Shown one piece after another: positions 1 through 7,547 of a DNA stretch of 56,331 bases. This DNA is from a virus. Below the pieces are notes generated by a model. The model had not been told where the DNA came from. It saw only the letters and a program-made list of their open reading frames with translations, and searched no databases. The stretch lies in IMG/VR virus record IMGVR_UViG_3300030451_001708, positions 1-56,331 of that record. One strand, given 5' to 3'. The stretch's first letter is position 1; every line of letters begins with the position of its first letter. The position numbers were made by a program, and so were the translations under genes.

Positions 1-541
1 GTTTCATTGAAAGGTAATACGCTAATCCTGCCACCATACAAGGGTAAAAACGAAAAGGCATATCGGTAGTATTGACAAGAGCGTCTGCGTCTTGGATTCT
101 ACGGACAAAATAATAAATTAATTGATCGGTAGAGTTTTCTGGGACAGACCAAAGATTTATTACAGGATCTATTTGCCTGTCAAAATAATACTGACTAGGA
201 CGACCTTGTGTCGTTTTATTCGGTATCGTCAAGTATTCACCACGACTTATCCTCTGTATTGTAAAATCCGTGTTATCTCTACGGAGAACAACTTCTAAAA
301 CATCAACGACATCTGAAGTTAAAGTTTGTTGGGCTTGGCCTGCCGTCAAGGTGATTGTGCCTTGATTTACAGTCCAGAGATTTAATCCTCTATTAGCCCA
401 ATCTGCAAACATCAGGTTCAAAGATCTACGTGCTGTCTTAGCATCATAGCCAGTGCGGACCTCTAGTCCGCATCTCTCATATGCTTCTTCAATTACCTCC
501 CCGACATCGAGGTTAAAGTCTCTTGATCCTGATGTTGTCAT
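1..541 (-). CDS. Head-tail adaptor (connector) protein, truncated by window edge
   Basis: Reading leftward from the ATG at 541, 180 codons stay open to base 1, so the C-terminus is missing. The sequence has an N-terminal helical part (DVGEVIEEAYERCG), a stretch LNLMFADWANRGLNLW, and a later SQYYFDRQIDPVINLW and DQLIYYFVRRIQD. This pattern is typical of phage adaptor proteins of about 200 residues that sit under the portal and join head to tail. It follows the small basic proteins of the head region with only a few bases between. The start follows GATGCC closely with no strong Shine-Dalgarno, suggesting coupling to the upstream gene. The role is inferred from family resemblance. Confidence 0.7.
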   Translation of the reverse strand, partial: MTTSGSRDFNLDVGEVIEEAYERCGLEVRTGYDAKTARRSLNLMFADWANRGLNLWTVNQGTITLTAGQAQQTLTSDVVDVLEVVLRRDNTDFTIQRISRGEYLTIPNKTTQGRPSQYYFDRQIDPVINLWSVPENSTDQLIYYFVRRIQDADALVNTTDMPFRFYPCMVAGLAYYLSMK

Positions 542-545
542 GGCA

Positions 546-710
546 TCAACTCATATGTGGTTTCTGGTTTGTCTTAACTACGACTGCGCCACCGTTTTTA
601 AATCCTGTGACTTTGCCGCCTTTTTTCAACTCTACTCCACGACCTTTTAAAATATCTTTTTGGGTGACCTTACCGTCTCCCGTTAAGTCTGGAAAAGATT
701 TTTTAGCCAT
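546..710 (-). CDS. Small EF-hand-like protein
   Basis: 54 residues starting MAKKSFPDLTGDGKV. AGGAGG lies six bases before the ATG at 710, so this start is preferred over the upstream in-frame ATGs. Residues 8-19 (DLTGDGKVTQKD) match an EF-hand or dockerin-type calcium loop: D at 1, T at 3, D at 5, G at 6, V at 8, D at 12. The rest carries KKGGKV and KNGGAV, the same lysine-glycine style as the neighbouring small proteins. Only a single loop is present, so calcium binding is possible but unproven. It lies between an unknown conserved gene and the adaptor. Confidence 0.6.
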   Translation of the reverse strand: MAKKSFPDLTGDGKVTQKDILKGRGVELKKGGKVTGFKNGGAVVVKTNQKPHMS

Positions 711-1389
711 CGTTATCCTCCTGATTATAAAGATTATCAAAAACTCTATTCACATCTAGTGTATAGTCTAAATCACTTTTTGAATAGTGTATATGTTGTG
801 AAGGTCTAAAGTCTGGTGCACCCTCACCTACCGCAAACCAAGCAGGATGTGTCACCCTCACTCGATTGTTTGGTAACGCCACTATGTTTCCTGTCCATTC
901 TCCTGCGTTCAACAATTGCATCACATGGCTTTGTTTATGTTGTGCCGGATCATCTGCAATCTCACTGTTGGTATAGTCTACAGTAAACAGATACTTGGCA
1001 GGAAACATCTCGCCGTTTATTTTGGCTAACCATGGACACGGTGTAGCTCTTTCTAAGACGTAAACGGAATGGTAATGAGAAGCACAATCCCAAGGCTGTG
1101 CATCATGTGTTGCCATAGGTTCAGGCCACTCTTCGAGCGGGATGTCTGCAACCAATGCCGTGATAGGCATTCTTGCCCACATTGCACCACCGTGAACGGT
1201 ATCCTCTTCTTCACCCTCCGCCTCGCAACCAGTAAAGATTACTTGAAAACTAAGGGATCTATTAGGAATAGTTGTTACAGCAACAACCATAGCATGAAGA
1301 AACTCACCGTGATATTGTTCATGATTATGTGTGTATTCACGACGAACCCAAGCCTTAAAATAAGGAATATTACTTTGTAGATATGGCAT
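703..1389 (-). CDS. Conserved hypothetical protein of the head region
   Basis: 228 residues with no motif that I can tie to a function. It begins MPYLQSNIPYFKAWVRREY and is rich in histidine and aromatic residues (for example HNHEQYHGEF). It looks globular and acidic toward the C-terminus. It overlaps the EF-hand-like gene by eight bases and lies 5 bp after the lysine-rich repeat gene, so it is probably co-expressed with virion genes. I recall similar proteins in marine phage genomes but no assigned role. The start is the first ATG; AAGGAA lies rather far upstream. Confidence 0.6.
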   Translation of the reverse strand: MPYLQSNIPYFKAWVRREYTHNHEQYHGEFLHAMVVAVTTIPNRSLSFQVIFTGCEAEGEEEDTVHGGAMWARMPITALVADIPLEEWPEPMATHDAQPWDCASHYHSVYVLERATPCPWLAKINGEMFPAKYLFTVDYTNSEIADDPAQHKQSHVMQLLNAGEWTGNIVALPNNRVRVTHPAWFAVGEGAPDFRPSQHIHYSKSDLDYTLDVNRVFDNLYNQEDNDG

Positions 1390-1394
1390 TCTAG

Positions 1395-1634
1395 TTAGAA
1401 GATTCCTTTAAATCCAGAGCCACCAACTCTACCACCTTTAACCATACCCTTAGGCTTAACCTTGCCACCATTCTTCATACCCTTAGGCTTAACCTTGCCA
1501 CCATTCTTCATCCCTTTGGGCTTAACCTTGCCACCGTTCTTCATTCCCTTGGGCTTGACCTTGCCACCGTTTTTCATCCCTTTGGGTTTTATTTTGCCGC
1601 CATTACGGTAGCCCTTTTTCTTCTTCATAGCCAT
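1395..1634 (-). CDS. Lysine/glycine-rich small repeat protein
   Basis: 79 residues starting MAMKKKKGYRNGGK, with AGGAG seven bases before the ATG at 1634. Most of the protein is an 11-residue unit, NGGKVKPKGMK, repeated about five times and encoded by near-exact 33-bp tandem DNA repeats. The product is extremely basic. Small basic proteins of this kind sit between capsid and adaptor genes in marine podovirus-like phages. DNA condensation or a minor virion role is plausible but not shown. Confidence 0.6.
   Translation of the reverse strand: MAMKKKKGYRNGGKIKPKGMKNGGKVKPKGMKNGGKVKPKGMKNGGKVKPKGMKNGGKVKPKGMVKGGRVGGSGFKGIF
1437..1600. repeat. 33-bp in-frame tandem repeats
   Basis: About five near-identical 33-bp units, differing at silent positions such as ccc/cct and ttc/ttt, encode the NGGKVKPKGMK repeats of the surrounding gene. 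Third-position differences between units suggest selection for the protein repeat rather than a very recent DNA expansion. There is no spacer variation, so this is not a CRISPR array. Confidence 0.75.
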
Positions 1635-1647
1635 GTGAGTTCTCCTT

Positions 1648-2031
1648 TCAAAACTGTCTAACTGCACCTTTGGTTCTCTTACGACGATTAGGCATGATTG
1701 CCCCACAACCTCTAGCCACTGCTGTACCTTTTTGTGACTTACCTCTAAAAGGTCTTTTTGGCTTAGTTGTCTTTATTTCACCTCCATTTTTAAGGTTTTT
1801 GACCTCTGCTGCTTTCGTGTTTTTAACAACAGTTCTACCTTTTTTACCTTCTCGTTTTTTCTTTTGAGCAGTTTTCTTTCGCTCTGCTTTGGAAAGGCTT
1901 TCTGCTTTTGCTCTTGGTAAACATCTGTCAGGATTCTTTTTATTCTTAGACGTACCACACTTGCCTTTTATGCTACCATCTGAGCCAATTCTAACCCAAT
2001 CTTGTTTTAACCATTTTTTTAATTCACCCAT
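1648..2031 (-). CDS. Basic protein with DUF5872-like domain
   Basis: 127 residues from MGELKKWLKQDW. The segment WVRIGSDGSIKGKCG, then CLPRAKAESLSKAERK and a lysine-rich tail, matches what I remember of the DUF5872 family, found in marine phages and large algal viruses. Two cysteines (GKCGT and DRCLP) bracket a short basic loop and could bind metal. The ATG at 2031 overlaps the TGA of the upstream gene, so I prefer it over an in-frame ATG 16 codons upstream. Function unknown; its place among virion genes suggests a head-associated basic protein. Confidence 0.6.
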   Translation of the reverse strand: MGELKKWLKQDWVRIGSDGSIKGKCGTSKNKKNPDRCLPRAKAESLSKAERKKTAQKKKREGKKGRTVVKNTKAAEVKNLKNGGEIKTTKPKRPFRGKSQKGTAVARGCGAIMPNRRKRTKGAVRQF

Positions 2032-2311
2032 TGGAGTTACCGCGCTGTTTTCTAATCGCTTCTTTACCTTTTTTAGCAATTTGAGCTTGTTTTGGTTTTC
2101 CTGCTACCTTTGCTCTTTGTTCTAAAACTGTCAATATTTGTATCTTTCTGGCAAAAGGCTTCTTTATTTTTTTTACTTTTGCAACTGTGTCTCTAGCATC
2201 TTTTTCTGTTGCGTATTTTATAGAGACAGTGTCTTTAGGATTCTCATCCGTGTAAAGCCTACGACCGCTTTTTTTAGGCTTTTTACCAGTTCCTTTTTTA
2301 GGATCAGCCAT
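2024..2311 (-). CDS. Small basic conserved protein, unknown function
   Basis: 95 residues: a lysine-rich N-terminus (MADPKKGTGKKPKKSGRR), then a compact conserved-looking core (LYTDENPKDTVSIKYAT, ARKIQILTVLEQRAK) and a basic tail. Its start overlaps the stop of the upstream gene at 2311 and its stop overlaps the next gene, so translation is probably coupled through this cluster. No catalytic motif is visible. I recall homologues in marine phages without known role. Confidence 0.55.
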   Translation of the reverse strand: MADPKKGTGKKPKKSGRRLYTDENPKDTVSIKYATEKDARDTVAKVKKIKKPFARKIQILTVLEQRAKVAGKPKQAQIAKKGKEAIRKQRGNSNG

Positions 2312-2580
2312 TACCTACCTTTACGTTTGCCGCCCTTCGCTTTTTTAGCATAGTTCGGATCTTTACAGTATTTAGATGCAGCAAGATTTGCATACGCTGA
2401 AGGATATGTATCAAAGGTTCTTTTCGCCCAAGCTTTACCCTCTGGACATATCTTACTACCTTTAGATTTAGCAGAAACTTTTCCGCCTTTTTTATAGTAA
2501 GTTAAACCTTTCGGAGTGCCTTTACTCTTTTGAGGCGGCTTTGAAATTTGCTGTCGCATCTGTGCCCTGGACATTGCCAT
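2311..2580 (-). CDS. Small basic conserved protein with paired cysteines
   Basis: 89 residues. GGAG lies seven bases before the ATG. After a KKGGKVSAKSKG linker comes SKICPEGKAWAKRTFDTYPS and AASKYCKDPNYAKK; the two cysteines about 27 residues apart may form a small domain. The tail is KGGKRKGR. It belongs to the run of small lysine-rich proteins between capsid and adaptor and shares the KKGGKV style with them. Function unknown. Confidence 0.55.
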   Translation of the reverse strand: MAMSRAQMRQQISKPPQKSKGTPKGLTYYKKGGKVSAKSKGSKICPEGKAWAKRTFDTYPSAYANLAASKYCKDPNYAKKAKGGKRKGR

Positions 2581-2758
2581 AACGTATCTCCATTTGCGTT
2601 TTCATAAAATCAATTTGTGAGGCCATAACCTCTGTTCGTTTATCTACAGCGATTAGAGTCTTTGTGACCCAATCAGCCCAACTATAACCAACACCCCCAA
2701 CACCAAGGATAAAAGCTGTTACAAGAGTTACCGTCACTTGTCTATTCAACATCTCCAC
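2522..2758 (-). CDS. Small single-TM membrane protein
   Basis: 78 residues. The N-terminal VTLVTAFILGVGGVGYSW is one hydrophobic segment long enough to span a membrane, followed by a soluble stretch with DKRTEVMASQIDFMKTQM that could form a short coiled coil. The start is either the GTG at 2758 or the ATG at 2752; neither has well-spaced Shine-Dalgarno. It overlaps both neighbours, by 59 bp downstream and 13 bp upstream. A minor virion or lysis-associated role is possible; unproven. Confidence 0.5.
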   Translation of the reverse strand: MEMLNRQVTVTLVTAFILGVGGVGYSWADWVTKTLIAVDKRTEVMASQIDFMKTQMEIRYGNVQGTDATANFKAASKE

Positions 2759-3033
2759 CTTTTTCTTGCTTGTCTTAAACGAGAATTTGGATCTTTAGCT
2801 GCCTTTGGAAACTTTTTCATTTGACCCGCAGATCGAGCACAAAAAGATTTACGACGTGCTTTTTCTGACTTAGTCAGACCCTTTTTCTTAGTCACCGCAG
2901 TTTTTAGTTTAGAGCCGGGGTTTTTACGACGGTATGCTTTCACACCCGCCTCAGTCATTCCCGCCCCTTTTTTTGTGGGGCGGAAATTTTTCTTGTTTCT
3001 CTTTGGCATCTTATCGCGTTTACGCTCTGCCAT
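2746..3033 (-). CDS. Basic protein with DUF6321-like domain
   Basis: 95 residues from MAERKRDKMPKRNKK. The run GMTEAGVKAYRRKNPGSKLK, then SFCARSAGQMKKFP and PNSRLRQARKRW, fits the DUF6321 family as I recall it, seen in marine phages and large eukaryotic algal viruses. It is very rich in lysine and arginine, with cysteines near FCARS and at the C-terminal RWRC. The ATG at 3033 lies just after the stop of the preceding gene. Nucleic acid binding is an inference from charge only. Confidence 0.6.
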   Translation of the reverse strand: MAERKRDKMPKRNKKNFRPTKKGAGMTEAGVKAYRRKNPGSKLKTAVTKKKGLTKSEKARRKSFCARSAGQMKKFPKAAKDPNSRLRQARKRWRC

Positions 3034-3037
3034 TGTA

Positions 3038-3310
3038 TTACCCAAAGAATCCAGTGATTGAATCAATATTAGTGAGTGTCACATGACACTCATCATCAAA
3101 AATCATACCATGATCTGGAATAGTAATCTGGTTATCATCACTCGTGTGAAACACCATAGACAATAACGTTGCTCCACCACTACCGTTTTTGAACACAACA
3201 GCAGGAGAACCGCTACCCGCAGTCTTTACGTAGAATGCTTTTAGTCTAGTTCGACCACCCTGTAATGTACCAGTCGCCGTAGCTGTCTTTGCAGAAATAG
3301 AAGCAGCCAT
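3038..3310 (-). CDS. Small virion-type protein, unknown function
   Basis: 90 residues starting MAASISAKTATATGTL, with GGAGGGC just before the ATG. The sequence is rich in Ala, Thr, Ser and Gly and looks like a beta-sheet protein (FYVKTAGSGSPAVVFKNG). It lies between a presumed decoration protein and the basic cluster. Similar small proteins accompany capsid genes in marine phages. A structural role is likely from context only. Confidence 0.55.
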   Translation of the reverse strand: MAASISAKTATATGTLQGGRTRLKAFYVKTAGSGSPAVVFKNGSGGATLLSMVFHTSDDNQITIPDHGMIFDDECHVTLTNIDSITGFFG

Positions 3311-3322
3311 AGTGCCCTCCTA

Positions 3323-3784
3323 TTAGCCAAGGTTATTATTTTGAGCATACAAAATAGTAATACGAATCTCACCGGCAGAGGTTGCGGCAGAGTTAGTAAC
3401 AGTCAAACGAATGTCTGCTGTTCCTGTGTCTTCCCACGCTAATGCACCACCAGATTCGGTAGTTGGATATTTGCGTCCTGCGGTAGTTCCAATTCCAAAT
3501 GTATTTACAAGAGTTGCTGCACCACCAACGGTGTCTCCAACGCTTATATTTGTAGCTCCACTTGCTGCTGTTATAACGTCAAGCACACAATCGATAATCT
3601 GAGAGTTTGCAGGAATAACAACATCTGTAACTTGTGCAGCTAATGCACCACCAGATAGATCTGCTGCAAATGTCTGAGACATTACTACTTGACCAGTGTT
3701 TTTGATATTTGAACCAAGGGTTGTACCCGTAGTTTCTTTGATGGTTCCTGCTTTAATAGGACCAGAAAAAGTTGTTGTACCCAT
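3323..3784 (-). CDS. Probable head decoration or minor structural protein
   Basis: 153 residues starting MGTTTFSGPIKAGTIKET; the ATG at 3784 has GGAGATC six bases upstream and is preferred over longer in-frame starts. The N-terminal FSGPIKAGTI resembles phage surface proteins with Thr/Gly/Ser-rich beta structure. No enzyme motif is visible. It is the first gene after the capsid terminator, so it may be less expressed than the capsid or read through it. Confidence 0.55.
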   Translation of the reverse strand: MGTTTFSGPIKAGTIKETTGTTLGSNIKNTGQVVMSQTFAADLSGGALAAQVTDVVIPANSQIIDCVLDVITAASGATNISVGDTVGGAATLVNTFGIGTTAGRKYPTTESGGALAWEDTGTADIRLTVTNSAATSAGEIRITILYAQNNNLG

Positions 3785-3860
3785 GTCGATCTCCTGTCTT
3801 GGGTTAGTCAGTCGCCCCATGCGACTGTCAGGGATGGTGACAGAATAACTTACTTTTAAA

Positions 3861-3890
3861 CAAAAAGAAAGGGGCAACCGAAGTCGCCCC
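3861..3890 (-). terminator. Intrinsic terminator after the capsid gene
   Basis: On the minus strand GGGGCGAC-TTCG-GTTGCCCC forms an eight-pair stem (one G-T) closed by a C(UUCG)G tetraloop, followed by TTTCTTTTTG. It lies 36 bp downstream of the major capsid stop. Placement right after the most abundant virion gene suggests it shapes the expression gradient. Confidence 0.85.
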
Positions 3891-3925
3891 AATCATACTC
3901 GGAGGAGATCCTCCTATATCACATA

Positions 3926-4837
3926 TTAGGCTCCAGGGGAACCAAATACACAACGTGCATCACTAAAGCCAAAGCTATAACGCTCACGAGCCTTGTAACG
4001 CATGTTACCTGTATCGAAGTCTGCCTCCATGCCAGTTGACATCGGAGTTCTTTCGAAATGGATAAATCCACGAGGAGCGTCTGTAAGGATAAAGAACGCA
4101 TCAGGATCAGTTAGGTAGTCATTAACGGCGTAACCGTTTGGCAACATACCCATTGATCTTAGAGCATTTACATCATTATCCGCTGTACCAACACGAAGGT
4201 TAGATACCATTAGACGTTCTGCAATGAACTGTAGTTGACGCGGAATAATTAATTTTAATCCACGTAGTGCAACTTTAAGTCCGCGCTCATCGACAAATCC
4301 TGCGATGTTAATCAAAGCATCTTCAAGAGATGTTTCGTTCAAATCAGCAGCAGTTGCAGGTTCGTTGGCAAACGTACCACCTGAAGTAAGTGGGTGGTCA
4401 GTCGCACATAAAGCAACGCCATCACCACCTGCAAAAGCGCCTGCGGTAAATGCATTGTTAAGAACTGAAGCAGCCTTAACTTGCTTTGTGTGTGCCATTG
4501 AACGAGCCAACGCACGAGTATAACGTGAACCAAGACGATCATAAAGATTGTCTTCGATAGCTTCCTCAGTAATTGAGAATGCCAACGCTATCGTTTCGTG
4601 GTTGTAACGAGCAGTATATGCTTCGTTAGCGTCGTCAAAATTTACTGCGCCACCTTCTGATTTAGTAGGTGCCGCTCCGAAACCAGACAACATCACTTCT
4701 TCTTCGAATGCTCGATCAGAAGCTTCTGTTGTATAGATCTCTGCATGTTGGTTTTCGTACCTATCGTACTCCATACCGAACAAAGCGTTGAGACCTGGTT
4801 CCAACTCTTTCGCTAGTTGTGCGCGAGATATAGCCAT
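3926..4837 (-). CDS. Major capsid protein
   Basis: 303 residues starting MAISRAQLAKELEPGLNALF, with GGAGAC upstream. The overall pattern (N-terminal helices, a KQVKAASVLNNAF helix, LIIPRQLQFIAERLM, DPDAFFILTDAPRGFIHFER) resembles HK97-fold major head proteins of the Mu gpT-like group used by many marine phages. It lies downstream of scaffold and decoration genes and is followed by a strong terminator, the usual arrangement for a capsid subunit. No separate protease was recognised, so maturation cleavage cannot be assessed. Confidence 0.85.
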   Translation of the reverse strand: MAISRAQLAKELEPGLNALFGMEYDRYENQHAEIYTTEASDRAFEEEVMLSGFGAAPTKSEGGAVNFDDANEAYTARYNHETIALAFSITEEAIEDNLYDRLGSRYTRALARSMAHTKQVKAASVLNNAFTAGAFAGGDGVALCATDHPLTSGGTFANEPATAADLNETSLEDALINIAGFVDERGLKVALRGLKLIIPRQLQFIAERLMVSNLRVGTADNDVNALRSMGMLPNGYAVNDYLTDPDAFFILTDAPRGFIHFERTPMSTGMEADFDTGNMRYKARERYSFGFSDARCVFGSPGA

Positions 4838-4849
4838 AAGTCAGTCTCC

Positions 4850-5485
4850 TTATACGCCAGTCGTTGAAACAGTACCGCCTGCAATAGCACCATTTGGTGA
4901 ATTGAAGGAGTTGTTTAAACGAACGATTAATGGAATACCCGCAGCAGTAAAATCTGAGTTTTCAGGGTCATCTTGAATGCCCATAATACGCAGATTTAAG
5001 TTTGCGGTGACAGCGATTGTGCTGACAGCCAACTTAGCAGATGAGATACCTGTGGTTGTTGAACCAGAAGCAGCAGTTGCAAAGTTAGCATTAGCAAACA
5101 CATGTCCTCGAGCAGTCGCTTCACTTGTTAGTGTAGCATCTGAACAAATCACATATGATTGTAATGGGTTGTCATACACAAAACCTTTGACGGGGAAGTT
5201 AGTATCCGCGCCAGATCCAGGCCAGAAATTAGAAAAAACTTTCTCACCAGTGGTAGACGAAACGTATTCAGCACCTGCGAAAACACCCACAAGACCTACA
5301 GTACCACCCGCAGCCGCGCCAACAATGTCAATGAAGCCAGTTGATAGCGGGATTACAGGAGAACCTTGATAGATCGCGTTTGTGTTTCCGGCTGCTATAC
5401 GATACTCGGTCGCACCAGTGGTGTTGTAGCCCTGACCGACTACACCAATCGGACGGAGTCCGAATGCAACGTTAGTATTTGCCAT
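4850..5485 (-). CDS. Capsid-associated structural protein (decoration-like)
   Basis: 211 residues, starting MANTNVAFGLRPIGVVG. The opening AFGLRP is a motif I recall from proteins encoded directly upstream of capsid genes in many marine phages. The rest is rich in Ala, Gly, Thr and Ser, with beta-strand-like segments (YRIAAGNTNAIYQGSPV, NFPVKGFVYDNPLQSYVIC). It sits 12 bp before the capsid gene. Likely a head decoration protein; the exact role is inferred. Confidence 0.65.
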   Translation of the reverse strand: MANTNVAFGLRPIGVVGQGYNTTGATEYRIAAGNTNAIYQGSPVIPLSTGFIDIVGAAAGGTVGLVGVFAGAEYVSSTTGEKVFSNFWPGSGADTNFPVKGFVYDNPLQSYVICSDATLTSEATARGHVFANANFATAASGSTTTGISSAKLAVSTIAVTANLNLRIMGIQDDPENSDFTAAGIPLIVRLNNSFNSPNGAIAGGTVSTTGV

Positions 5486-5502
5486 AATAGCAATCCTTTA
5501 TG

Positions 5503-5961
5503 TTAATCGGAGTCGCTTTCGCGGCCTCCGAAGGTTACACGACTTTGCCGACTATTAGAAATCGGCATTGAAGGATGTTGCTCCTTCATCAAGTCCTGAT
5601 CCACAGCAGTCATTTGTTCGCGGGTTCGGCCCCCGTAATACTCGTTTCTTTCATGTGCTGTCTCTTCAGGTATGCGACACAGCATCAGTCCACCTTGTCC
5701 AATCACTCCCTGATATTTGCCATCGTCGATGACAGGAGCTTCATAGTTTGGATATTCATCTGCACGAACGGGTTCCCATCCTTCACGTAGTTTGGAGTGG
5801 ACATTCATCTTGTCCTCTTCGCCACGCATAGCAACTCTTATCCAACGATGCACATATCCCTCTGGAGGATTTGGTGCTTCAAGGTGACTGGGCGGTGCCC
5901 ATGGTTTTCTACGAGATTCACTATCTCGGGTAGTTTGAGCGCGTGGTTTTCTATCAGTCAT
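5503..5961 (-). CDS. Conserved head-region protein, unknown function
   Basis: 152 residues, highly charged, with an arginine-rich N-terminus and the stretch VHRWIRVAMRGEEDKMNV followed by KLREGWEPV. Similar sequences recur next to scaffold genes in marine phages, so a role in head assembly is likely. No catalytic motif. It is 4 bp after the scaffold gene. Confidence 0.6.
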   Translation of the reverse strand: MTDRKPRAQTTRDSESRRKPWAPPSHLEAPNPPEGYVHRWIRVAMRGEEDKMNVHSKLREGWEPVRADEYPNYEAPVIDDGKYQGVIGQGGLMLCRIPEETAHERNEYYGGRTREQMTAVDQDLMKEQHPSMPISNSRQSRVTFGGRESDSD

Positions 5962-5964
5962 TGC

Positions 5965-6888
5965 TTAATCCTTTACATACTTGGCATATTCCTCAAGAGG
6001 AACGTTTAGCTTTTTTGCAATAGCGATCTGCGATGGTGATAGTTTCACGCTATTCTTACGCCCCTGTTTTGGATTGCGAGATGCAGATGAACCAGCAGAG
6101 GCGACCTGATTCGATCCCGATTTTTTCGCTGCTTGAAACTTGTTCGGAAACTCTGAACGCAAGCGACGATCAATTTCACTATAGTACTCATCGCTGTTCG
6201 GGTCAAACCCTTCTTCTTCGATAAGCTTTCGGTGAATACCAAACGTGGCGTAAGTCATGACTTCGTCTTGACCAAACCACTCATTCTTTTCAGCCCAGTC
6301 TTTAGCTTTTGGATCAGGCTTTGCTTGTTGTTGTAGAGCCGCTTGTTGTTGCGGCGCAACCTGTTGCTGTTGAGGTTGTTGCTGTACTGCAACACGTTCA
6401 TCAGCTTTTTTCTTAGCAAGCTCGTAGCGATCAGATTCTGCTGTTGCTCTGGCAAGAGCTTCTTGTCCGGCAGTAATTGCATCTGCATCCCCAGACTCAT
6501 AAGCTTCTTTAAACACACGTCGTGCAGCTTCCAGTTGACTTTCTACTCTTGCACCTTGTTCATTCAAATACCCAGAGTCTAAACTTTCAACACGAGTTTT
6601 TAGTTTTTTATTTTCTTCCATCAACTGTTCAGCCATACGCACGGCTTCTTCACGTTGAAGTTGCTCGTTTCTATAACGGTCATTTAATTGTTTAATACGT
6701 TTCTGAACACCTTTGGAGTAACTTTCTAACTCCTCCTCTTGCGTTTGTTCTTTGGGTTTTTCTTCTTCGACTGTTTCCTCTTCAGTTGCAACTTTAGCCT
6801 CTGGTTCAGGATCTGTTTCAATAAAAACTTCCTGTCCTTCTTCCTCTACTTCTGCTTCTGGTTTTTCTTCTTCATACGTGTTTGACAT
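5965..6888 (-). CDS. Capsid scaffolding protein
   Basis: 307 residues from MSNTYEEEKPEAE; the ATG at 6888 has GGAG seven bases upstream, so an in-frame ATG eight codons earlier is not chosen. The first 55 residues are strongly acidic (E-rich), followed by a long predicted coiled coil (residues about 55-180), a glutamine-rich linker, and a basic C-terminal helix-turn-helix-like end (LSPSQIAIAKKLNVPLEEYAKYVKD) typical of scaffolds that touch the capsid subunit. Placed two genes upstream of the major capsid gene. Confidence 0.8.
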   Translation of the reverse strand: MSNTYEEEKPEAEVEEEGQEVFIETDPEPEAKVATEEETVEEEKPKEQTQEEELESYSKGVQKRIKQLNDRYRNEQLQREEAVRMAEQLMEENKKLKTRVESLDSGYLNEQGARVESQLEAARRVFKEAYESGDADAITAGQEALARATAESDRYELAKKKADERVAVQQQPQQQQVAPQQQAALQQQAKPDPKAKDWAEKNEWFGQDEVMTYATFGIHRKLIEEEGFDPNSDEYYSEIDRRLRSEFPNKFQAAKKSGSNQVASAGSSASRNPKQGRKNSVKLSPSQIAIAKKLNVPLEEYAKYVKD

Positions 6889-7369
6889 CTGTTGGCTCCA
6901 AAATTGTAGCAATTACCTCGTCGTCATTTATGATACGAACTTCTCCGCCATCAATCTTAAAACGAGAACCTGAGTAACGACCAATGCATACCCACTGGCC
7001 TTGTTCGCACCAAGGTTGTCCCTCTGGTCCAAACTTGTCTGGGTCTTTGTAAGCTAACGGTCCTAATTTAAGAACATAGGCAACAACAGTTGCTACTGCC
7101 TCACGTTCACGTACTTCGTCTGGTACAAACAAACCACCCGCTGTTTTAGATGAACCCTGATACGGCATAACTAAAAGTCTCCAACCAGTGGGTTGAGGAA
7201 GCCGTTCAAGTAATGATTTATCTAAAAGAGAAGGATCTAGTTCACGTTTGCCAGATTCCACGAATGCATTTTCAACAGAGGGACTGTCCGCCTTGGCGTC
7301 TTGTCTTTCTTTGTTTACTTGTTTTGCAACGTGGTCAGGAAGATATAAAGTCTTCGACATCGTCTGCAT
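6872..7369 (-). CDS. GroES-like co-chaperonin
   Basis: 165 residues. From about residue 58 it reads PTGWRLLVMPYQGSSKTAGG LFVP, followed by EAVATVVAYVLKLGPLAY and GQWVCIGRYSG, then IINDDEVIATI. This is the order of the Cpn10 fold: first strand, mobile loop rich in Ser/Gly/Thr, A-V-x-V-V strand, G-x-W-V strand and final D-D-E-V-I-A strand. The N-terminal 55 residues are extra. Phage co-chaperonins such as T4 gp31 help host GroEL fold the capsid protein; its place beside scaffold and capsid supports that role. GGAG lies four bases before the ATG at 7369; an ATG three codons later is an alternative. Confidence 0.8.
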   Translation of the reverse strand: MQTMSKTLYLPDHVAKQVNKERQDAKADSPSVENAFVESGKRELDPSLLDKSLLERLPQPTGWRLLVMPYQGSSKTAGGLFVPDEVREREAVATVVAYVLKLGPLAYKDPDKFGPEGQPWCEQGQWVCIGRYSGSRFKIDGGEVRIINDDEVIATILEPTDVKHV

Positions 7370-7547
7370 TTTTCTCCAACAGGGTCTTGATTTCTTCTCG
7401 AGCGAAAGAGAGACCCCGTATCTCTCCCACTGTCATTTTGTATTGCTCCCAGTTCTGAACTGAACCATGAGAAAGAGCGGAACTCAAATCTTTTTCACGC
7501 TCTTCTAATTTTTTATACATATATTTACATATGTCAACAATATCCAT
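7335..7547 (-). CDS. Small helical conserved protein
   Basis: 70 residues, MDIVDICKYMYKKLEEREKD, almost entirely helix-forming with heptad-like spacing. It ends within the start of the co-chaperonin gene (35-bp overlap) and begins at the stop of the upstream gene. I recall the same small protein at this place in other marine phages. Function unknown. Confidence 0.6.
   Translation of the reverse strand: MDIVDICKYMYKKLEEREKDLSSALSHGSVQNWEQYKMTVGEIRGLSFAREEIKTLLEKNADDVEDFISS

Noticed and set aside
1437-1600. CRISPR-like array from 33-bp repeats
   Set aside because: The repeats are contiguous without spacers and encode an in-frame protein repeat.
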